DNA of 64,000 nucleotides from Daucus carota subsp. sativus (taxonomy: Eukaryota > Streptophyta > Magnoliopsida > Apiales > Apiaceae). The stretch spans positions 13,838,779-13,902,778 of the forward strand of contig NC_030383.2 of assembly GCF_001625215.2 (NCBI RefSeq). The letters are read 5' to 3'. Below are positions 1-10,888 of the stretch, piece after piece. A program made the position numbers and the translations under genes. Position 1 is the first letter of the stretch; each line of letters opens with the position of its first letter. The notes under the pieces are model-generated. The model had not been told where the DNA came from. It did not search any database and worked only from the letters and a program-made list of their open reading frames with translations.

Positions 1-1914
1 AAGAGTTTTGCCACCAAAAACTTGAAAATCTTGCTAACATTGATGTTGTGGACCGCGCTTGAGAAGAAGAGAGTTGCTTTCATTGCCTTTGCATATTCTC
101 TTGCCTGCATTTAGTAGAAGATAGTTACAGTATTCACACAAGATAGTTATGATCAATACGCATAAATACAAACTGAAACCGTGCAGAAGGGGTGGGAGGT
201 GTGGGAGTTGGGGGGCTTCATGCTGCGGATAAAATTTTGTACCTGGATCACTATTGTCCATTGAAGATCTGGTGGAAGCCGGATGAAGTCATCAAATTTG
301 GTCCCAACTATTATGGGAAGTGCAGTCTGCAGCATGGCAATGGCATAATCAGACAGGTGCAAAATGAAATTTATGACATGACCAGAAATTACAGTTGGAA
401 GAACAAAATTAAGCCACTGGAGAGCTTATACTGCTGGTTTTGTTTGTGTTCAAGTTATCTTCTGGAGATGGTGCTTCTTCTTTGTGTGTGTGTTTGCCTG
501 ATTTAAATTCACAATGCAAAGCATAGGGATAGAATGGAATGGAGGGAGGATGGAATGTATTTTGTACTCTAACATAGTGTTGGTTTGAGAAACTGTCTAT
601 AATTTTCATTCCTTCAATCATTCCATTGCTACTATTTTAACTAGAATTTTAACCTCATGTTTTGGAAGGAATGCTCATTCCACTTCTACATCATGTTTCC
701 TTTCAATCTTTATCATAAGAAATTTAAACTCATTCGTATTTAGGCAATATATTATCTCACACTTTCATCTTTCTCCATAAAACTTGTATATAATTTTTCA
801 TTCCATTCTCCCCTCATTCCATTTCATCCAAGTGAACACATCCTAATAGAGCAATAATATAGCAACAATAGGGCTCACCTGATTCCATTTCCTTGCTTTA
901 CCATACCACTCAACTACACTGTATGCACACGGAAAGATTAAGCTAGTTAGCTAACTTATAAGAATCATGATTAGTGTTATGAGAAGCATTTATGCACACC
1001 ATGTTTGGTACCTATATAGTGTACACCTGCTAGTCAGATCAAACATGAACAAAATTGCTGCAGCATCTTTGCAAGCAAGCGGAACCTGGTCTGCTGATTC
1101 TTTGCCACCTACAGATGATCACAATCAAGAATACCTCAACAAAAATGGACAGGCCAGGATCATGTCAGACTCTGAATCCTTTCTTGTGAGAGTTCAATAT
1201 CTTAATATTGATTCCCGAGTTGATTTTGAAAAAAAAGCCCTAAAGCATCTCCGATAGGCTTTTTAAACAGCTCTTTAACTTCAAATTTGAAGATGTGTAA
1301 AACTAGTGCTATCGAATAAGTTCTCCGATAGGCTCTTTAAACCAGCTTTTACACGCTTGGTATCGAGCACGAGCAAATTCATAAATAATTCTGCAATTGA
1401 CAAGACGAAGAAAACAAAAAAAAGGGTAATACCTCCAACGTCCCATATAGTAAAAGCAATCCTTGCTCCCTTAACAAGCAAAGACCTATCAGTCAAGTTC
1501 AGCCCCTTCGTTTCCAAGCATCTCGTCTCTAGTTGCTCATCATCTGTATACTTGGCCTTGAAAACAAAATTCTTAACAATAAAACAGAGCTAAATACACC
1601 CGAAAAACAGAACAAAACCAACAAGCACTCACCACAAAGCTCGTTTTGCCAACTCTGCAATCACCCAACACGATAATTTTAACCGTAATAAAATCGCAAT
1701 CCGAATCATATCGACAAGATGCAGAACTGACGGGAGTCTCCTCGTTTGACGAACAAGAATAATCGAGGTCATTAAAACGGTGATAATCAGCTGGCCTCCC
1801 TGTGGAACACACAAGTATTCTGTCCCATACGAACCTCGAATATTGCCGCACATTTTCAGTAACCACGCTCCAAGTAATATACTTCGGAGCCATGAAAAAA
1901 ATTTTGAGTTTCAT
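1..1914 (-). CDS. SGP: Spg1/Tem1-like small GTPase (septum-promoting GTP-binding protein), 3' end outside window
   Basis: Six exons read on the minus strand: 1633-1914, 1433-1556, 1012-1108, 879-918, 243-326 and 1-104 (continues beyond the edge). All junctions are GT-AG and in phase, giving 243 codons so far; the plant family is about 280 residues. Seen: N-terminal plant extension with RFVWDRILVCSTG, P-loop GDCRVGKT (about residues 84-91), switch II WDVGG, ILFMFDLTSRCTL, the base-recognition motif GTKFDDF, then FFSSAVHNINVSKIFKF. These match plant homologues of yeast Tem1/fission yeast Spg1, Ras-like GTPases that in yeast start septation and mitotic exit; the plant proteins are reported partners of MAP4K-type kinases. 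Start chosen at 1914; the ATG at 1893 is an alternative. Introns hold MITE debris (about 520-845). Family assignment is firm; cellular role is inferred. Confidence 0.88.
520..845. mobile_element. Degenerate MITE-like sequence in GTPase intron
   Basis: The stretch is rich in ATTCCATTC-type motifs in both orientations and ends near TCATTCCATTTCATCC. It resembles the family at 21937-22216 and 40612-40875, whose ends read TTGTGTTTGGTTGGGG. Borders and target duplication are not clear. Confidence 0.3.
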
Positions 1915-2480
1915 ATTGGTTTCATTGAGACTTTTAGTAGGGGAAGAAGACTTGGTTCTATTGTTTGTTTTGTAGCTCGTTTGTGTAAAATATGTTGCTT
2001 GCTGTGTTTTTTCTGCTGGACTTTTGTTCAACGTCTTTTAAGGTGTATGTTAGTATGTATAAAATAAAATATTTGTGATATATGATTCTGATTTTAAGTT
2101 GAAAGTTATCATGAAAATGTACAATTTACATAGGGAGTGCTCACCTTTAACTTTTTGCATTTTCCCACCTATCAAACTATTCCAGATGTGCCGGCTTATT
2201 GTTGTTTACGTCTCTGTTTTGTTGAAACCAAATTGGTGTTATCCCTAATTTTATAAATGGGTTGCTTAAACATCAGATATGCTCCACTTTGACAGTCTTT
2301 TAACAGATTTTGTAGGTTGCTAACAAACATTTTTTAATTATATGTCGGATTTTTGTTAAATTCAATTTTATTAATAATAATGTTTCGTTGCACAAAAATT
2401 TTCATCAATTAAAATCTTCCACCTAACAGATATTGCATTGAAAACTCAAGTCACTGAAAAAAAAAAATCAAACTAACTTG
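1915..2480. other. Upstream flank of the GTPase gene
   Basis: AT-rich sequence upstream of the GTPase start codon. It should hold its promoter and 5' UTR. No coding region or repeat was recognised. Confidence 0.4.
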
Positions 2481-3659
2481 TGACTTTAAGTAATTTGTTT
2501 CAGAATAAATCTTAGCGTACATCCTTATTCACTACTAATACACTACCTGCTTTTTAGGGTAACATGTGACCCCCTCTCTCACTTGTTTTTTTGTTTGTTA
2601 TCGATTTACGTGTGTTTTAACAAATTCTTATTACTTAGTCAAATTTTCACCTTTAACTTCAATCTCAAGAAAAACTTTCTTATGTAATTTTGATTTTACA
2701 AAATATTTACCGACTATAATATAATTATATTTTAGTATATAATATGTAATTTATATAAAATTATATTATGAGTTTATATAATTATAATTTTAGTATATAC
2801 GCATTTGATCCATCATATATATATTTAAAAAATTATAGAGGATGTATCATCATATGAGGTTATATATATAATATATATATATAATTATATATTTAATATG
2901 GCTTAATATTTACTGACCATAGTTTTTAAATAAAAATTATATAATATTAATAATTATACATATAATATTATAACTTTTATTAATATATATATATAATTTT
3001 ATTAATATATGTATATTAAGATTTTATTTAAAAATTATGTGAAAGTTGTCGATGAAAAAAAGTCCAGGAGCTATATAAATTTATTGTGTGTAAGTCTAAA
3101 TGTAAAGACAACCCTATCTGTTACATAGGGATGATAACTCAACAATAGAACAGGACAAGTAAATAACACTACGCCTGCACCGGAATTGGAAGATACGAAG
3201 ACAAAGGTTGAAGAAGCCATCTACAGTCTTGAAGGAATAAGTTCACTGGAAGAAGTTCATTAATATGTTCATGCCTCAGTGAAGAATAAAGATTGAAGTA
3301 TTCAAGATTGTGGAAGCAATGAAGATGTTGTCCAAGTACTCGAAAGATTTCAGTGCAACCCCTGAAGCAAGATATTTCTATATATCTTGGTTGGTTATTT
3401 ATAATCAACAAACTGAAGCATAAACTAACCCGGAACCGACTGATCAATGTTTGCTGACAAAGACGGTACAATGTTTGACTTCAGTGTTAGTCGCTTGTGA
3501 ACCAGACCAGTGCACTAAGCGTCATCACGTATGAAGTTATGCAGAGTATTTATCAATCGAAGAAATTGATCAAGTTATCAAGTCATCTATTTCAAGTCAA
3601 GCCTTCAGAATATCTCCAGAGTCAGCTGATATAGTTCCATGCAACTACTGCTCAACCGT

Positions 3660-3930
3660 CATATCGGGAAGTGGCCTAATTTATATATGTGTGCACTTAT
3701 ATATTTGTATATGTACAAATATATTTATATATATATGTATATACGTATATTTAATTAAATATAATATATATAATATATATGTATATATGTTTTTAAACAT
3801 ATGTATATGTATATTTATATGTATATATATTTAAATAAATATATGTATGTATATAGTATATGTATTTATATTTTACATAAACATATATATATTTAAGTGT
3901 ATATATATATATATATATATTATATTATGT
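3660..3930. repeat. AT-rich TATATG/TATA microsatellite
   Basis: Nearly pure alternating A/T with ATATGTATAT-type units, inside the solo LTR just upstream of its GC-rich minisatellite. Confidence 0.8.
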
Positions 3931-4029
3931 GCATAAATGATGATGTCACGTGTCTACTTGGAAGCTAGCTATGCAAATCCCAAGTTGCGCCTAGTAATCT
4001 CCAGTGGCGCCCTTGCTGAGTACATGAAC

Positions 4030-4630
4030 ATCCTTGCTCAGAAACTAAGGCTGGAAGTTGCGCCTTATAGTGCCCTGGAAGCGCCTTAGTTGCGCCTTGA
4101 AGATGCGCCTGAAGTTGCGCCTTAGAGTGCTCGAGTTGCGCTCGAGTTGCGCTCGAAGTTGCGCCCTCGAAGTTGCGCCTTACAGTGCTCGAGTTGCGCT
4201 CGAGTTGCGCTCGAAGTTGCGCCCTCGAAGTTGCGCCTTATAGTGCTCGAGTTGCGCTCGAAGTTGCGCCCTCAAAGTTGCGCCTTACAGTGCTCGAGTT
4301 GCGCTCGAGTTGCGCTCGAAGTTGCGCCCTCGAAGTTGCGCCTTACAGTGCTCGAGTTGCGCCCTCGAAGTTGCGCCTTACAGTGCTCGAGTTGCGCCTG
4401 AGGTTGCGCCCCTCGAGTTTGCGCCTTAGAGCGCCTGGGAAGCGCCTTGAAGTTGCGCCTGGAAGTTGCGCCTTAGAGCGCCTGGGAAGCGCCCTTGTTG
4501 CGCCTTGAAGTTGCGCCCCTTGAGGTTGCGCCTGTTAGCGCCCAAGTTGCGCCTTGTGTGCGCCCTAGTGATGCCCTGTGAGGGTGTTAGCGCCACTAGC
4601 GCCCAAGTTGCGCCCCATTGGTGCCCTATG
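4030..4630 (+). repeat. GC-rich minisatellite with higher-order structure inside the LTR
   Basis: Dozens of copies of a core GAAGTTGCGCC/CGAGTTGCGC are arranged in higher-order units. Blocks starting CTTACAGTGCTCGAG recur at about 4122, 4179, 4236, 4282, 4340 and 4376, giving spacings of 57-58 bp for full units and 36-46 bp for shortened ones. The open frames here (Leu/Arg/Ser/Cys-rich) come from the repeat and are not genes. It is strikingly GC- and CpG-rich compared with the AT-rich sequence around it. Confidence 0.9.
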
Positions 4631-4696
4631 GATGCTTAAAGCTTGAAAATATTCTAAGGCATGGGATTTCTACATACATACACATTGGAAGCACTT

Positions 4697-4750
4697 GGGA
4701 CGAACTCAATTCGTCCAGGACGAACTCAAGTCGTCCAGGACGAACTCGTT
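4697..4750. repeat. Short tandem repeat of a GACGAACTC/GTCCAG unit
   Basis: About three copies of a roughly 20-bp unit (GGACGAACTC...TCGTCCAG), each partly palindromic, lying just upstream of the LTR TATA box at 4776. The position suggests an LTR regulatory module, which is inference. Confidence 0.6.
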
Positions 4751-5356
4751 AACCATGGTTAGTTTATGAAAAGCCTATAAATACCCATGGATTTTGTTCT
4801 CATTTGTAACACACTCTCCACCACCTTTATGGTGGAATGGCTTTGTGCCTTGCACACTACTACACACAAATAAATCATAGCTTAGTTTTGTAATATATAT
4901 ATATTTAGAAGCTAGGGTTTGTGAGTGTATGTAGTAGTAGCCATTGTAGCCAACCTTCGGGTTTGGATTTATAGCACCCTTCGAGGTATTTATCAATATA
5001 CAGATATACCTTGGAAAATATTGTGTGTTGGTTTAATATTTTCATATCCTCAGAAACCGACCCAATAAATATCCGGAACACGAAACCCATTACAGAACTG
5101 CAATTTGTTTATCCGCAAGATTCGAAAGAATTTTAAATTGTAGTGAGTATCGTATTCAACCCCCCCTTCTACGATACTTTGGACCTAACATTGTGTGCTA
5201 GTTATTTTTCTTTCTTTTACTATTTAAGTAATGTATTTATCAGAATTTTGCTAACAATAAAAACATACAGACAAATAATATTAAATTTTAAAAATAATTT
5301 TTGACACATGATACAAGATAAATTTGATATTTAATCATGAAAGGCATAATATAATA

Positions 5357-6014
5357 CTAGCCTTTAACCCCGTGCAAAGCACGGGCGGGTATATGATTCG
5401 TAATTTATTAATTATAATTTAATTCTTTACACCATTTTATTAGTATTTTAGTATTAATGAATTGGATTTTAGTTAAATTATATTAACCAACTCGTTATAT
5501 CTTCTAACGGAAATTTAGCTTTCACAATTTATTATCTATCTATAAATATTTTTCTATATTAATATGTGACAGTTTATTATTCAATTTAAATCAAAATTTT
5601 CATATTTCATATATCTTCATATGTTACGTAATGGCTCGTGTTTGTAATGAAATAGAATACGTAAGTGTTAAATTTCGAGTAGAATACGTTATAATTAAAA
5701 AGTAGCATCTTTAATTATTTATATGTATTTTAGACAAAAGATATTCAAAATTGTATATTTATAATTAGTTATACGTTTATCTATAAGTAATTTTTAATAT
5801 TAATATATTTTATTAACAGTAGTTTCACCTTTTTTTTAACTAATTATAAATTATATTTAAAAAGATATTAATATACATAAGGAGTGTTTTTAGTATATGA
5901 AACTATTTAATAGATATCTACTTGTAGACTTTTAGTTTTAGAGGAGAGTACCAAACCAAAATTTTGCACGACTACAAATTATACCTATGTTGGCTTTTTA
6001 TAGTATAGTATAGA
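5357..6014 (-). mobile_element. Non-autonomous Helitron, 658 bp
   Basis: On the minus strand the element begins TCTATACTATACTATAAAAA (ending at 6014) and finishes with the hairpin CCCGTGC-TTT-GCACGGG followed about 11 nt later by CTAG (5357-5360). It sits between a host A and T. 5' TC, 3' hairpin plus CTRR and A/T insertion are the Helitron hallmarks. It is too short for Rep-helicase and carries no ORF. Confidence 0.75.
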
Positions 6015-6348
6015 TTCTATTAGGGTCAAATTCAGTGGAGTCCAATTTAATTGGAGTCTTTAGAGACCAATTTTATAACCATTAGATGGATATCAGATCC
6101 TGTGGCTAGCAAATTTTGAAGATATATAGAATATTTTTTTAAAAAATGTTAACCCCGTTGATGTGGGTTAACTATCCCCAAATCAAAATCCCGCACTTCA
6201 CTCCACTCAACCCCCCCCCCCCCCTTCCCTTCCCTGCGCAGAACAATATCCCACGAAATCAACACACCAATCTCAGAGATAAAAATACGAGTGCTACGGG
6301 CGGAAGACAGTGCGAATCAAGAGGAGCTTCATCGCAGAACACAGTATA

Positions 6349-7371
6349 ATGTCATCAGGTTTTTACTCTGAGTTGCTTCCTTCTACTTATTTTGTGCTAT
6401 TTCGTCTAAATCGATGTTATACTGTATGTATATGCATGTTAGGGTTCTTAATTTGCTAATGTTGTGTTCTGTGTATTTTGCTTTTGGGTGTTAATGGCCG
6501 TCGATATAGCAGTGTTTGGTCTAATTGTATTATGTTTTGCATTGTGCAATCACCTTGTGATTAGCTTTGTGGTTGTATATAATTATGCACTATGTTTGAG
6601 GTTAAATGACTTGAATTAAGTTCGCAAATGGTTCCGTGGTTGTATTATTTGAATTGATGTACCATGTTTGTGCATAATGTTCTGCACTGTGTTTGAGGTT
6701 AGTATGGCCTGAACTAGGAAGCAAAAATCGAAATTAAGTTTGCAAATGGTTTAATGAACAATGGTGAACTTGATTGTGATGTGCACTGTTGTGATTTAGT
6801 GGTGCACTAGTATGATTTATTGTTCTGAGCTATTAAGATTTAGTTGTGTGCCTAGTGTTCTGCACTTTATGTACAGTACAATGTTTAAGTATATGCGAAT
6901 GTGATAGATTTTATTGTATACTCCTGAATCTTAGAAATAAGGGAAATACGGGTGTCCAACTAGTTACTAATTGATATTAATATTAACGTTTTATACAAAA
7001 TATTTAATGGATGCATTGAATCACCTATGTGTAAATTGTAATTTTAATGTCTTGTACAATTGTTTTATTTTTTTATTGGTGGGGACATTGTGTTTGCAGG
7101 ACAACGACGAAATTCAAGACTTGCTGAAAGTCCAAGAGTTTTCAATCAGGTGAAGAAAAGGCAGGCTTATGTAGACCTTGGTGAGATAGATCATTCTCCA
7201 ATACAAGACAAGATACGTCGGGTTCCACGGGCTGAACCTAAAACTAATGTGCATGATATAAGATTAGAGATGAATCTTGTGCGGGATAAAAGAGCACCGG
7301 TTTCACAAGATGATAATGACTTTGTCACCCCTCTAAAGAGATTGATAGAGAGTGAGAGACATTTGGCATAA
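6349..7371 (+). CDS. Possible two-exon reading frame carried by the MULE, unknown
   Basis: An ATG at 6349 (MSSG, exon ends 6358 before GTTTTTAC) can be spliced to 7101 after TTTGCAG, giving about 92 residues. The protein is charged, with stretches such as QAYVDLGEIDHSPIQDKIRR and DDNDFVTPLKRLIESERHLA, then stops at 7369-7371. I recognise no domain. It lies wholly inside the element, so it may be a captured host fragment or an element-specific ORF. Polypyrimidine tract and splice sites look sound, but expression is unproven. Confidence 0.35.
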
Positions 7372-7429
7372 AAAATTTCAGATTTCATAGTCTAATTTGT
7401 GCCTTTTAAAAGGATACTAAGGATCGAAA

Positions 7430-7740
7430 TACTGCAACATTTTTGTTCTGTTATCCTAATATATGTTTACATTTTAATCGTTTTTTGTTATGTTCTGAAT
7501 TGCTTGTTGCAAGTGAGAATGAAGAACATTGGTTCCGCATGCAGAACATTTTGCAAGAATATTTCAAATTTCATAGCCTAAAATATTTTGTATCCCTTAA
7601 AAGGGGACTAGTGATCGAACCACTGCAACATTGTTGTTCTGTTCTCTTAATACATGTGTACATTTTAATCGTTTTTGTAATGTTCTGCAGTGCATGTTGC
7701 AAAGTGAAAGTGCAGAACATACTATGTTATTGCAGAATCA
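7430..7740. repeat. Tandem duplication, roughly 180-bp period, inside the MULE
   Basis: Segments near 7436 and 7622 share CTGCAACATT, TTGTTCTGTT, TACATTTTAATCGTTTTT and ATGTTCTG. The motif TGCAGAAC/GTTCTGCA recurs many times between 7440 and 8720 in both orientations, which suggests subterminal binding sites. Confidence 0.6.
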
Positions 7741-8064
7741 ATGTAAAGTTTCCAAAAAAATTTTAGAAATACAAATCATAGCCATTGGATTATGCAGCAA
7801 TCGTGTGTTTATGAATTATTTAATGATTTCTTTAAAAAAAATATAATAAGCAACCGTAAATCTCGTCACAGTCTCTTTTTGTCCCGTGTATTTTCCATTT
7901 CGAAAATCAAATCCTGCATTTTACCCCAACAAAGAAATCATCACAAGTGGGGAATATATCCATTAAAACAAGCTTCCTACTAAAAAATAAACTTCAATTA
8001 GACAGAACCCAACTCGAGCGACGGAGCAATGATAGGAGAAATCTTGTAGTTGCAGAACTCTCGA

Positions 8065-8305
8065 CAATACCGATACATTAACAAAAATGAAAATACCAAT
8101 TTTTTATGCAGAACAATCCATCTAAACATAATTCTAGCATGTTCTGCACTACTTGACAAATGTGACTAAGATAATAGCATAACGTCTCGACTACCGATAC
8201 AATAACAAAAATGAAATTACAAATTTGTTATGCAGAACAATCCATCATAACATAATGTTAGCATGTTCTACACTACTCGACAAATGTGACGGAGATAATA
8301 GCATA
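8065..8305. repeat. Tandem duplication of about 120 bp inside the MULE
   Basis: Two adjacent copies (about 8067-8185 and 8189-8305) share ATACCGATACA, ATGCAGAACAATCCATC, GCATGTTCTGCACTACT and ACAAATGTGAC. They are close to identical, so the duplication is young. Confidence 0.7.
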
Positions 8306-9570
8306 ATAGTATGTTCTGGAATTCCACTATCAAGCACATCATATTCATGATTATATGATTTCCGAGTCTGAACTCTCGCTATGTGGCGCAAACACATAAC
8401 CTACAAAAGTTAAGTACATATATATCGTTAGACAGCTTGCATAACATACACACCCAGAAGATTAAGACACAAGTAAAATGTGACATTTTTTATGTTAAAC
8501 AATTCCTAAGAACAAATAATTTTATTTTATACTGCTGAACAATGCAAACTGATAAGAAAACCAAAAAATTGCCAACAAATTCAAAAATATGAAAACAACT
8601 TATGCAGAACCAAGATTTTAGAAAATAGATAAATTTAATCCCACTGTAGTGCGTACACACCTAAAAGACGACATACATGTACAATGTAAAACAACTTATG
8701 CAGAACTATCTTTAAAGAACATATAACTATCACGATTCGAGACTACGATTATTACTAAGAAACCCAAAATCAAACCGATGAAAAGAAATCATATTGATAA
8801 ACATTATCAAACAAAATCACAAATCAAATAAGAAAAAAGAATCGACGTATTCCACTTGATCATCAACGTGCTACATGCATCTCCACAAGAATCCAGAAAC
8901 TAGACAGAAACATAGTATGGTAGAATCCTATAAATTGAAAACAAAGAAGGATTTTGATTATATGCAAGCGGGAAGATAAAATGATCTTTGCCTGCAGTGA
9001 ATAAAGATGATTTTGCAAGAAAGGAGAACAACGATTTGTAACTGTTTTTGCTGAATTCAAGCAACCCACACGGATGATGTTAACGCCGTTCAATATTAAC
9101 AGATTTCAATTTAAAACTGTCAATATTGGGTTTGTTTATTTCTTTATTAAAAAAATTCAAAAGTAGAACTGACCATTGGATTAAGATGTAATGGATGGTT
9201 AAGATTTTGGGCTCCAAGACTCCGAAAAAAGTGTGGACTCCATAGAACTTCCTTCTATTATATAAATTACATATTATATACTAAAATATAATTATATTAT
9301 GGTCGGTATATATTTTGTAAAATTTAAATATAAAGGAGGTTTTTTTGGGGATGAAGTTGAAAGTGAAAATTTGGCTAAGTTAAAAATAAGAATCTGTTTT
9401 GTCACAAAAAAAAATTTGTTGAAATACACGGAAATTGATAACAGTTAATGAAAACAAGTGAGAAAGTGGGTCCACGTTTTACCCTAAAAATCAGGTAGTG
9501 AATTAGTAGTGGATATGTATGTACGCTAAGATTTATTGTTTATTTCATACCTTAAATCAACTACCTACTT

Positions 9571-9835
9571 ATTACACAAACGGATATTTTTCAACTTAGA
9601 AATCGAAAATGTCTTAAATCCGAACTTTTAAACCCAGACAAACACCTAGCAATTATGACATATTATCATTGTTATGTAAAATTAAGTTACTCTTAAGAAA
9701 AATCTTGAAAATGCTCATATGGTTTTGTTTGTGCTGTATGCTGTGTGATGGTCAGTGGATGACTTGATTTGTTCATATTAACATTCACCGTCTTCGAATT
9801 TATACGTTGTATCTATTTTTTTGCAACCTATTTTA
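9571..9835. other. Non-coding flank
   Basis: AT-rich sequence between the nest and the tandem repeat. No feature recognised. Confidence 0.4.
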
Positions 9836-10170
9836 TCAGTATCCTTTTCAAATGTTTATACACACCTTCTCTGGGAAGGCCAATTGTATTGGAAGGACGA
9901 CAAATTCTGCACTTTACCGCCTTGTTTAGGAAGGCCAACAGTGTCAAAACAAATTTTGCTCTTCAAATGTTTATACACAGAAGGCTAATTGTATCATACG
10001 ATGTCGGAAGGGCTGACAAATTTTGCTCTTTAAATGTTTATATACACACCTTAGGAAGGCAAATTGTATCAAATGGTGTCAGAAGGGCTGACAAATTTTG
10101 CTCTTCAAATGTTTATACACACCTTGGGAAGACTAATTGTATCGTAAGGGCTAGCCGGGGAGGCAATAGC
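9836..10170. repeat. Tandem repeat, about 90-bp unit
   Basis: Four degenerate copies contain CAAATGTTTATACACACC, GGAAGGC, AATTGTATC and GGGCTGACAAATTTTGCTCTT. They happen to keep one frame open on the plus strand, but its protein is just the repeat and I do not call it a gene. Confidence 0.65.
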
Positions 10171-10589
10171 TACGTCCCATGCTCCTGCATGAGTCGAATT
10201 TTTCACCAAGTGGTGAGTGGTGCAAGGGCTGACGGAGCAATGCTGTAAATTTTACCATGCGAAGCAATGATATGGTACCTTAGACAACCATAAGCGCATC
10301 AACTGAAACAATACCAATAAAAAACAAAACAATATCCACATGTATGGAAAAACTAAAAGGAGTACTCACTGAACTCTTGTTTGCGAAAGAAGGGCAACGT
10401 CTGGGATGTCAATACTTGGAAAAAGGAAGATTAGATTCATAACAATATAATATTATATAGTCATACATTGCTATCTAATTCAAGTCAAATAGCAGTGAAC
10501 CAAACCTGCAGCCCAAAAGAGACTACATTCATAATATTAGAGAGTTATACTATGCTATCCAATTGAAGTTGAAGAACCAGGGACCTACA

Positions 10590-10850
10590 AACCCGCTACT
10601 CCAAGAGAGGCTACTCCTGCTAGTACAATACCAAAACCAGGAACCACACCCGCTATAATTCAAGTTGAATAGCGATGGACCAAACCCGCTAATCCAAGAG
10701 AGACTACTCCTGCTAGTACAATACCAAAACCAGGAACCACACCCGCTACTCGAAGACAGACTACTCCTGCTAATACAATACCAAAACCAGGAACCGAACC
10801 TGCTACTCGAAGACAGACGACTCATGCTCATACAATACCAGCACTCTTGA
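10590..10850. repeat. Tandem repeat of about 60 bp downstream of the PP2 lectin gene
   Basis: Four copies contain ACTCCTGCTA, ACAATACCAAAACCAGGAAC and CCGCTACTC. The array begins about 40 bp past the lectin stop codon, so it may lie in that gene's 3' UTR. It explains the repetitive open frames on both strands. Confidence 0.75.
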
Positions 10851-10888
10851 TAAGTTATAGAAAAGGATGAATTAAGCATCCTGTCTAG

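Larger units (their letters stand above)
3089..5190. mobile_element. Solo LTR of an LTR retrotransposon, 2.1 kb
   Basis: It starts TGTAAGTC, ends GGACCTAACA (TG...CA) and is flanked by the perfect 5-bp duplication TTGTG at 3084-3088 and 5191-5195. The C-rich end and the TATAAAT box at 4776-4782 are typical of an LTR with its promoter in the right half. No second LTR, primer site or internal region accompanies it, so it is a solo LTR left by recombination. The family is uncertain; the length and end suggest a long-LTR Copia lineage. It contains a GC-rich minisatellite and several AT runs. Confidence 0.75.
6023..9252. mobile_element. Non-autonomous MULE, 3.2 kb, with 8-bp target duplication
   Basis: Terminal inverted repeats of about 80 bp (shared TGGAGTCCA, GGAGTCTT, TAACCAT) are flanked by TTCTATTA at 6015-6022 and 9253-9260. 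No transposase was seen. Inside are a two-exon reading frame (6349-7371) and two sets of tandem repeats. The TSD length would also fit hAT, but the long TIRs favour a Mutator-like element. Confidence 0.7.
2480..9570. mobile_element. Compound nest bounded by long imperfect terminal inverted repeats
   Basis: About 2480-2780 and about 9250-9570 are inverted copies of each other. Shared blocks include AATAAATCTTAGCGTACAT, CACTACTAAT, CACTACCTG, TTTTTAGGGTAA and TATAATTATATTTTAGTA. They look like the ends of one old long-TIR DNA element, probably MULE or foldback type. Its inside has been filled by a solo LTR (3089-5190), a Helitron (5357-6014) and a MULE (6023-9252). No target duplication was identified for the outer element and its outer limits are approximate. 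Confidence 0.6.

Noticed and set aside
4058-4508. Overlapping Leu/Arg/Cys-rich open frames
   Set aside because: They are translations of the GTTGCGC minisatellite in three frames; no start context or domain.
9769-10248. 159-residue open frame
   Set aside because: It runs through a 90-bp tandem repeat; the protein is the repeat and no family fits.
10590-10850. CRISPR-like regular repeats
   Set aside because: Contiguous tandem repeats without unique spacers in a plant genome; not CRISPR.
10550-10879. Ser/Trp/Tyr-rich open frames on both strands
   Set aside because: Produced by the 60-bp tandem repeat after the PP2 gene.
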